A stretch of DNA of 15,471 nt from Planctomycetota bacterium (lineage in GTDB: Bacteria; Planctomycetota; Phycisphaerae; Phycisphaerales; UBA1924). The translations under genes were made by a program, and so were the position numbers. The DNA is taken from contig JAEYTB010000115.1 in the NCBI GenBank assembly GCA_023434205.1, positions 1-15,471 on the forward strand, read 5' to 3'. The notes under the pieces are model-generated. The model was not told the DNA's origin. It saw only the letters and a list, made by a program, of their open reading frames with translations, and did not search any database. Of the stretch, positions 8,000 through 13,060 are shown in pieces (the stretch's first letter is position 1; each line of letters starts with the position of its first letter).

Positions 8000-8563
8000 G
8001 TGTCGAACCCCCTCCACCGTCCCAGCGCTGATGTTGCGGCGACGCCGCGGGCGGTGGTGCGCCTGCTGCGCGAGAGCGACCCGATCGCGGAGATCACGGG
8101 CCTGCTGCACCGGGCGTACGCGAAGCAGGTGGCGATGGGGCTGGCGCCGCTGGCGGGGCGGCAGGACGACGCGACGACGTTCAAGCGGGTGCATAGCGGG
8201 GAGTGCTACCTCGCGACGCTGCCCGATCCGGCTTCGGTGCGGGGTGAGAAGATCGTGGGGACGATCTTGTTCCACGAGGTTGAGGACGCGAAGGGCCCGC
8301 CGTGGTTCGGGAACCCTCACGTGGACAGCTTCTCGCAGTTCGCGATCGACCCGGATATCCAGGGCCAGGGGCTGGGCGGGCTGATGCTGGACAAGGCGGA
8401 GTCGCGGGCGCGGGAGTGCGGGGCGGTGGAGCTGGCGTGCTCGATGGCGGAGCCGGACACGGCGCTGATGCAGTGGTACCTGAAGCGTGGGTACCGGTTC
8501 ATCGAGCACTGGCAGTGGCCATACACGAACTACCGCAGCGCGATCCTGAGCAAGACGCTCTAG
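8000..8563 (+). CDS. GNAT-family N-acetyltransferase
   Basis: The 187-residue product has the GNAT fold. Motif A is FAIDPDIQGQGLGGLMLDKA, with the acetyl-CoA pyrophosphate-binding QGQGLG at 121-126. A motif B-like segment, DTALMQWYLKRGYRFIEHWQ, follows, with the typical 'Y-x-K-x-G-F/Y' turn. The N-terminal part (VRLLRESDPIAEITGLLHRAYA) is the usual first strand and helix. The acceptor substrate is unknown. The frame is open back to an ATG at 7913 that has GAGGGGG before it, but codons 7913-7999 (ACT, CCA, CGA, ACA, AAA AAA) are unlike the strong GC-ending bias that begins at 8000, so the GTG at 8000 is preferred. If the upstream start is used, the protein is 216 residues. Its stop overlaps that of the nitroreductase gene. 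Confidence 0.88.
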   Translation: MSNPLHRPSADVAATPRAVVRLLRESDPIAEITGLLHRAYAKQVAMGLAPLAGRQDDATTFKRVHSGECYLATLPDPASVRGEKIVGTILFHEVEDAKGPPWFGNPHVDSFSQFAIDPDIQGQGLGGLMLDKAESRARECGAVELACSMAEPDTALMQWYLKRGYRFIEHWQWPYTNYRSAILSKTL

Positions 8564-9225
8564 CGTTCCACCAGCACCTCGGCCAGCGGCTTGCGGCTGA
8601 TCGCGGGGACGCGGCAGTGGTATGCCGCGTGGCCGACGGGGATGAGCAGGAACGGGCGTTCGTGCGGGGGTCGGCCGAGGATGCGGGCGAGGAAGGCCAT
8701 GGGGCTGGGCGTGTGCGTGAGGGTCGCGAAGCCCGCGTGGTGCAGCGAGGCGAGGAGCAGGCCGACGCTGATGCCCACCGACTCTTCGACGTAGTAGGTG
8801 CGGCCCTGGACGGCGTGGTCGTCGGGGTCGGTCTTCATCAGCTTGAAGACGACGATCAGGCACGGGGCGGTTTCGAGGAAGGGCTTGCGGGTGTCGGTGC
8901 CCAAGGGGGCGAGGTCGGCGAGCCACTCGGGGGTGGCGCGGCGTTCGTAGAACTCGCGTTCCTCGGCCTCGGCGCCCTCGCGGATTTCACGCTTGAGCGC
9001 GGGGTCGGTCACCAGCACGTAACGCCACGGCTGCTTGTTGGCGCCCGAGGGCGCGGTACACGCGGCGGCGACGGCGAGGCGGACGGCCTCGAGGTCGATG
9101 GGGCGGGTGGAGAAGTCGCGGACGCTGCGGCGCTGGCGCATCACCTCGTAGAAGCGGCGTGCGGCGGCGGTGGGGGGCTCGGGGGGCGTGTAAGGCTCGT
9201 GCGGCACGGTCGGGAAGGGGTCCAT
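8560..9225 (-). CDS. Nitroreductase-family flavoprotein resembling iodotyrosine deiodinase
   Basis: The 221-residue protein is an FMN-dependent nitroreductase: RRSVRDFS at 32-39 and PSGANKQPW at 59-67 are FMN-contacting segments, and LGRPPHERPFLLIPVG at 183-198 is the C-terminal flavin-binding strand. Within the family it most resembles iodotyrosine deiodinase (IYD): the lid helix EEREFYERR and the spacing E89, Y93 and K114 match the three residues (E157, Y161 and K182 in human IYD) that bind the amino acid part of halotyrosine. Bacterial IYD homologues reductively remove halogen from iodo- and bromotyrosine; that activity here is inference. It lacks the N-terminal membrane helix of the vertebrate enzyme and should be cytoplasmic. 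The ATG at 9225 is chosen over one at 9267 because a TAGCCT box ends 5 nt before it and the extension overlaps the prepilin promoter. Confidence 0.9.
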   Translation of the reverse strand: MDPFPTVPHEPYTPPEPPTAAARRFYEVMRQRRSVRDFSTRPIDLEAVRLAVAAACTAPSGANKQPWRYVLVTDPALKREIREGAEAEEREFYERRATPEWLADLAPLGTDTRKPFLETAPCLIVVFKLMKTDPDDHAVQGRTYYVEESVGISVGLLLASLHHAGFATLTHTPSPMAFLARILGRPPHERPFLLIPVGHAAYHCRVPAISRKPLAEVLVER

Positions 9226-9230
9226 GCCGG

Positions 9231-9236
9231 AGGCTA
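9231..9236 (-). promoter_or_regulatory. Candidate -10 element (TAGCCT) for the nitroreductase gene
   Basis: On the minus strand TAGCCT ends 5 nt before the nitroreductase ATG, which has no Shine-Dalgarno sequence. It would give a leaderless mRNA. It lies back-to-back with the prepilin promoter, so the two start regions share a 53-bp divergent spacer. Confidence 0.35.
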
Positions 9237-9252
9237 CCACGCCGGTTGCTTG

Positions 9253-9258
9253 TATACT
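9253..9258 (+). promoter_or_regulatory. Candidate -10 element (TATACT) for the first prepilin-like gene
   Basis: TATACT is one of the closest matches to TATAAT in the window. Initiation about 7 nt downstream would produce a leader of about 14 nt beginning at the AAGGAG ribosome binding site (9266-9271). The -35 position (GAGGCT) is weak. Confidence 0.4.
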
Positions 9259-9278
9259 GCGTTGCAAGGAGTCCAGCC

Positions 9279-10178
9279 ATGCAACACCGGCGCGGGTTTA
9301 CGCTGATCGAGGCGGGGTTCTCCATCGCGGCGGTGTCGGGGCTTCTGTGCCTGGGGGCCCTGCCGCGGGCGCAGCCGGAGGGGAAGGGCGAGGGGAACCT
9401 GTTGAGCTCGCTGGCGAAGGCGCGGGCGAGTGCGCGGCAGATCAAGGACGCCACGCAGGTCCGCGGCATCCACCAGGGACTGATCATGTTCGCCCAGAAC
9501 AACAAGGACAGCTTCCCGCTGCCGTCGGTGATCGACGCCAAGAACGACACGGTCGATGTGCCCGGGGCGGAGAAGGACACGACCTCACACATCATGTCGG
9601 TCATGATCTTCAACGGCTTCTTCGGGCCGGAGCTGTGCGTGTCGCCGGCGGAGACGAACAAGAAGATCAGGCTGTTTGAGGCCTACGCGTACGAATCGCC
9701 CGCCGCTGCGAGGGACCCCAAGATGGCTCTGTGGGACCCGGCGTTCAGCGCCGACTTCACGGCGGAGGCCGGGGGGCACTTCAGCTTCGCGCACCTGATG
9801 CCCAGCCCGACGCGCCGGGGGGAGTGGTCTAACTCGTTCAACGCGCTGGTGCCGGCGGTGGGCAACCGCGGGCCGCGGATCGATGCGCTGCGGGTGGTGG
9901 ACGGCGAGGTGCGGCCGGTGTTCCCCGCGGCGAGCAACACGTACCGCATCCACGGGCCGCCGGGGACGTGGGAGGGCAACATCGCGTTTAACGACAACCA
10001 CACGGAGTTCATGACGGCGACGGCGGGGGAGCTGAGGTACGTGGACCGGGAGAAGGTCAAGAAGGCGGACCACTTCTTCTTTGATGAGAACGACGACCCG
10101 GCGGACTCGAACGCGGTGCTGGGCGTGTACATCCGCAGCGGGGTCTCGACGGACTTTTTTCAGGGGATCTGGGATTGA
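9279..10178 (+). CDS. Prepilin-like secreted protein, first of a tandem pair
   Basis: The 299-residue product starts RRGFTLIEAGF: a class III (type IV prepilin) signal with the peptidase site between G6 and F7 and the conserved glutamate at +5. The hydrophobic segment that follows is short (to about residue 29). The body is the large globular domain of planctomycetal prepilin-like proteins, with QNNKDSFPLPS at about 74-84, a shared 'ALWDP' segment and a C-terminal GNIAFNDNHTEFM that corresponds to the 'FADGH' motif of the H-x9-DG class; here the glycine is replaced by asparagine. It ends in IWD, as does its neighbour. Proteins of this type are pseudopilin-like, exported and processed by prepilin peptidase; the exact role is unknown. 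AAGGAG lies 7 nt before the ATG. No prepilin peptidase or secretion ATPase gene is in the window. Confidence 0.85.
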   Translation: MQHRRGFTLIEAGFSIAAVSGLLCLGALPRAQPEGKGEGNLLSSLAKARASARQIKDATQVRGIHQGLIMFAQNNKDSFPLPSVIDAKNDTVDVPGAEKDTTSHIMSVMIFNGFFGPELCVSPAETNKKIRLFEAYAYESPAAARDPKMALWDPAFSADFTAEAGGHFSFAHLMPSPTRRGEWSNSFNALVPAVGNRGPRIDALRVVDGEVRPVFPAASNTYRIHGPPGTWEGNIAFNDNHTEFMTATAGELRYVDREKVKKADHFFFDENDDPADSNAVLGVYIRSGVSTDFFQGIWD

Positions 10179-10245
10179 GGGGGCATCAGAAGCTCCCGCA
10201 ACCTGCCCCCGCCCGTGCCGGTAGACCCTGCCACCGGAGGTCCCC

Positions 10246-11184
10246 ATGCACACCCGCCGCGGCTTTACCCTGACGGAGCTCATCACCACGCTTGTGATCG
10301 GCGCGACGGCAGGCTGCCTCGCGGCGGTGGCGGTTGGCCTGCAGCCCGAGCCGGAGGAGAAGCAGCCCGTGGTCTCGGGCGACCCGGAGGTGATCAGGGC
10401 TCAGAAGGAGAAGCTGGCGCTCGAGCGGCAGCTCAAGGACGCCACGCACGTCCGCGGCCTTCAGCAGGCGCTCATCATCCACGCCCAGAACAACAAGGAC
10501 CGCTACCCGCTGCCCTCGCAGTACGACCTGAAGGACGACACCGTGAAGGCCCTGGGCGCCGAGAAGGACACCACGGCCAACATCTACTCCCTGCTGCTCT
10601 TCAACGGCTATATCTCGCCCGAGATGCTCGTGAGCCCGGCCGAGAGCAACGACAAGATCAAGGCGTGCGAGACGTACGAGTACGACCGGCCGAGGAAGGC
10701 CGCCAACCCGCCGATGGCGCTGTGGGACCCGGGGTTCTCCGCCGACTTTTCCGATGGGAACACGGGGAACGCCAGCTACGCGCACCTGATGCCCAGCAAG
10801 CCGCGGCACCCGCTGTGGAGCTGCACGTTCGACGCCACGCAGCCCGTGGTCGGCAACCGCGGCCCCAGGGTTTCCGGCGTGACGTACCAGGGCGAGCCGG
10901 ACAAGCGCACCGCCACGCCCGAGATCAGCGGCAAGAGCAGGACGTTCGCCATCCACGGCCCGCCCGAGACCTGGGAGGGCAACATCGCCTTCGCGGACGG
11001 CCATGTGGAGTTCATGACGCAGATGACGCACGCCAAGCGCGCCTTCAAGAACGAGAAGGACGAGGCGCTGCCCGATGTGCTGTTCCTCAACGAGGACACC
11101 GACCCGGCGGACACCAACATCATCCTGGGCATCTTCACGCACGCGGGGCCGACGACGCGGAACTTCAGGGCGATCTGGGACTGA
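10246..11184 (+). CDS. Prepilin-like secreted protein, second of a tandem pair
   Basis: This 312-residue paralogue of the preceding gene starts RRGFTLTELITTLVIGA, giving a prepilin peptidase site at G6/F7 with glutamate at +5 and a longer, more typical hydrophobic helix. A linker rich in E, K and Q (about 34-62) replaces the shorter linker of the first copy. After that the two proteins align almost without gaps: AQNNKDRYPLPS, VSPAESNDKIK, MALWDPGFSADF, YAHLMPS, VGNRGPR, IHGPPETWEGNIAFADGH and a C-terminal RAIWD. The DG of the C-terminal motif is intact here. GGAGG lies 5 nt before the ATG. The 67-bp gap after the first gene has no terminator-like hairpin, so co-transcription is plausible. Codons end mostly in C, unlike its plus-strand neighbours, which favour G. 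Confidence 0.87.
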   Translation: MHTRRGFTLTELITTLVIGATAGCLAAVAVGLQPEPEEKQPVVSGDPEVIRAQKEKLALERQLKDATHVRGLQQALIIHAQNNKDRYPLPSQYDLKDDTVKALGAEKDTTANIYSLLLFNGYISPEMLVSPAESNDKIKACETYEYDRPRKAANPPMALWDPGFSADFSDGNTGNASYAHLMPSKPRHPLWSCTFDATQPVVGNRGPRVSGVTYQGEPDKRTATPEISGKSRTFAIHGPPETWEGNIAFADGHVEFMTQMTHAKRAFKNEKDEALPDVLFLNEDTDPADTNIILGIFTHAGPTTRNFRAIWD

Positions 11185-11214
11185 AGGCTGCGGCACGGTC
11201 GTGCGTTGCCCCTC

Positions 11215-11220
11215 TACCCT
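11215..11220 (+). promoter_or_regulatory. Candidate -10 element (TACCCT) placed for leaderless dtd mRNA
   Basis: TACCCT ends 5 nt before the dtd ATG and there is no Shine-Dalgarno sequence in the 41-bp gap. The same hexamer precedes the GT39 gene at a near-identical distance. No -35 box is recognisable. Confidence 0.4.
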
Positions 11221-11225
11221 CCGCC

Positions 11226-11675
11226 ATGCGAGCCGTCGTCCAGCGCGTGTCTTCCGCCTCTGTGTCGGTGAACGGGGAGGTTGTCGGCGCGATTTCGCGC
11301 GGGCTGCTGCTGCTGGTGGGGGTTGAGGTGTCGGACACGGGCGCGGAGGCGGCGTGGCTGGCGGAGAAGGCGGCGAACCTCCGCATCTTCGAGGATGCGG
11401 AGGGCAAGATGAACCTGTCGGTGAAGGATGTCGGGGGCGCGGTGCTGCTGGTGCCCAACTTCACGGTGGCGGGGGATGCGCGCAAGGGCCGCCGGCCGAG
11501 CTTCGACAACGCGATGCGGCCGGAGCAGGCGGAGCCCTTGTTCGGGCGGCTCGTGGAGGCGGTGCGGGCTCAGGGGGTGCCGGTTGAGACGGGGGTGTTC
11601 CGGGCGGAGATGGCGGTGGGGCTGGTGAACGACGGGCCGATCACGCTGGTGCTGGAGTCGCCGGGATCGGGCTAG
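11226..11675 (+). CDS. dtd: D-aminoacyl-tRNA deacylase
   Basis: At 149 residues this is close to E. coli Dtd (145) and aligns without gaps to about residue 140: MRAVVQRVSSASVSV at the N-terminus, RIFEDAEGKMNLSV at 53-66, RKGRRPSF at 86-93 and the Gly-cisPro motif VNDGPIT at 134-140. Dtd hydrolyses D-amino acids (and glycine mischarged on tRNA-Ala) from tRNA in the cytoplasm, with the active site formed across a homodimer. One signature departs from the norm: residues 77-80 are PNFT where the canonical motif has SQFT, so both the conserved Ser and Gln are replaced while Thr80 stays. It follows the prepilin pair by 41 bp but appears to have its own start signal, so linkage to those genes is probably incidental. 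Confidence 0.95.
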   Translation: MRAVVQRVSSASVSVNGEVVGAISRGLLLLVGVEVSDTGAEAAWLAEKAANLRIFEDAEGKMNLSVKDVGGAVLLVPNFTVAGDARKGRRPSFDNAMRPEQAEPLFGRLVEAVRAQGVPVETGVFRAEMAVGLVNDGPITLVLESPGSG

Positions 11676-11793
11676 TGCTCCCGCGCGAGTCACAAAGCCG
11701 CCCGAACGATGGACTTAGTCGCCCCATCGCGCGGTGTCCGCGCTCGAATCACTTGGCCGGCGTAGAAAGGTGGTTGAGGGTGCCTGCGTGGGG

Positions 11794-11799
11794 TATCTT
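11794..11799 (+). promoter_or_regulatory. Candidate -10 element (TATCTT) for the HAF-repeat protein gene
   Basis: TATCTT lies 19 nt before the ATG and just upstream of the GGAG ribosome binding site (11808-11811). A TTGAGG box at 11774-11779 sits at a short 14-bp spacing, which is not ideal. The rest of the 143-bp gap after dtd shows nothing recognisable. Confidence 0.3.
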
Positions 11800-11818
11800 C
11801 GATCCACGGAGACTCCTC

Positions 11819-12916
11819 ATGACGATGCGCATCACGAAGGCCTTGGCGGCGGTCTGTCTCTGCGCTGGGGTGTGCTCCGCGCAGCCATCATTCGTCGCCT
11901 TTGACCCGCTTCCCGGTGATAGTCACGTTGATGTAGAAGGGGTTTCGGCCGACGGGACAACGGTGCTCATGACTTCGACCGGCACTATTGGCAGCTTTGG
12001 CATGAGGCAACTGGCGGTTTGGCGTCGTGATGCCGGGCACTTCATCCCTGAGGGGCTGAACCTGAGGAACGCGAACACGCACGTGGATGGTTTTGCGTTG
12101 TCGGCGGATGGCAGCGTCATCACCGGGTGGCTGGCGGGGCCAACCTCGACGACGGCGTTCCGTTGGAGCCCCTCCGGGGGGTACCAGGCGCTCGCGGCCG
12201 GTTCGAGCTTCCTGTCCACATCCATTTCGGCGGACGGCGCCGTTGTTCCGGGGTGGACGCTCTCGAATAGCCGGGCCGCCTACTGGAGCCAGCCGACGGG
12301 TCTGGTCACGCTCCCGAATACGCTCGGGGGCTCGTCGTACTCCAACGCGGCGTCTGGCGACGGGTCGGTGATCGTCGGCGGCGCCTCCTTTAGTTCGGGA
12401 CCCATTACTGCCGGTGCGTTCCGCTGGTCGGCCGCGACCGGCATGACCGACCTCGGTCATCTTCCGGGGGCGACGTCGACCACGGCCTGGGGCGTGTCGG
12501 GCGACGGTTCCGTGGTGGTGGGGAGATCGGGCAACGCCGTGTTCCGCTGGACGGCTCAGGGCGGGATGGTACAGGTCGCAGAGGGGAGCGTCAGCAACTA
12601 TGTCCGCATCACGCCCGACGGTGGAACCATCCTCGCCAATGTTTCCGTGCCGGGCGGGATCCGCGGGATGCTCTGGGACGAGGTGCAAGGACGGCGGGAC
12701 CTCGCCGCGATACTGCCTCTCCTCCCGGGCTTTGATGCCAGCCAATGGTCGTTCATCACGCCCGTTGACATCTCTGCGGATGGCATGACCATCGTTGGCG
12801 ACGGGCGCGACTCGGCAGGGAGGTACAAAGGGTTCATGGCGACCATCCCGGGCCCGTCCTCCGTGCTCGGGCTGTGCTGGGGGCTGGTGCTCGCCCGCCG
12901 CCGGCGGACGGTGTAG
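11819..12916 (+). CDS. Secreted HAF-repeat protein with degenerate PEP-CTERM-like tail
   Basis: The 365-residue product has a Sec signal peptide (residues 1-21, probable cleavage after CSA). The body contains seven copies of an S/P-x-DG core at about 43, 95, 137, 179, 227, 265 and 319 (for example GVSGDGSVVVG, DISADGMTIVG), alternating with tryptophan-containing strands (AFRW, VFRW, AYW, MLW). This spacing of about 45 residues is typical of the 'HAF' extracellular repeat and suggests a beta-propeller-like fold. The C-terminus is a proline motif (IPGPSS), a short hydrophobic stretch and RRRR, the layout of a PEP-CTERM sorting signal but with PGP in place of PEP. PEP-CTERM tails are recognised by exosortase; none is encoded here. 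GGAG lies 7 nt before the ATG. Codon use is more mixed and AT-richer than in neighbouring genes. Its function is unknown. Confidence 0.83.
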   Translation: MTMRITKALAAVCLCAGVCSAQPSFVAFDPLPGDSHVDVEGVSADGTTVLMTSTGTIGSFGMRQLAVWRRDAGHFIPEGLNLRNANTHVDGFALSADGSVITGWLAGPTSTTAFRWSPSGGYQALAAGSSFLSTSISADGAVVPGWTLSNSRAAYWSQPTGLVTLPNTLGGSSYSNAASGDGSVIVGGASFSSGPITAGAFRWSAATGMTDLGHLPGATSTTAWGVSGDGSVVVGRSGNAVFRWTAQGGMVQVAEGSVSNYVRITPDGGTILANVSVPGGIRGMLWDEVQGRRDLAAILPLLPGFDASQWSFITPVDISADGMTIVGDGRDSAGRYKGFMATIPGPSSVLGLCWGLVLARRRRTV

Positions 12917-12968
12917 GCCCCGGTGCCCGCGCTCGCCGGTTCGCGCGATGCCAGTGCGGGTGCTCACT

Positions 12969-12986
12969 CGGGGCGGCGGAGCCCCG
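12969..12986. terminator. Possible hairpin after the HAF-repeat gene (no T-tract)
   Basis: CGGGGC and GCCCCG form a 6-bp GC stem around a 6-nt loop, 53 bp after the HAF-repeat gene's stop codon. No run of T follows, so it is not a classical intrinsic terminator. In a sequence this GC-rich it may be chance. Confidence 0.2.
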
Positions 12987-13048
12987 CCCTGACATCCACA
13001 GCCGTTCCAGACCTCCCGCCCGCCGTGCACACCCCGCCCGACTTCCCG

Positions 13049-13054
13049 TACCCT
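13049..13054 (+). promoter_or_regulatory. Candidate promoter (-10 TACCCT) for leaderless GT39 mRNA
   Basis: TACCCT ends 6 nt before the GTG start of the glycosyltransferase gene. A TGCACA box (4 of 6 matches to TTGACA) lies upstream at 13026-13031 with a 17-bp spacer, making this the most complete promoter seen here. No Shine-Dalgarno sequence is present. Confidence 0.42.
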
Positions 13055-13060
13055 ACTTCC

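Noticed and set aside
11191..11207. Small inverted repeat (GCACG/CGTGC) between the second prepilin gene and dtd
   Set aside because: A 5-bp stem with a 2-nt loop and no T-tract is too weak to call a terminator.
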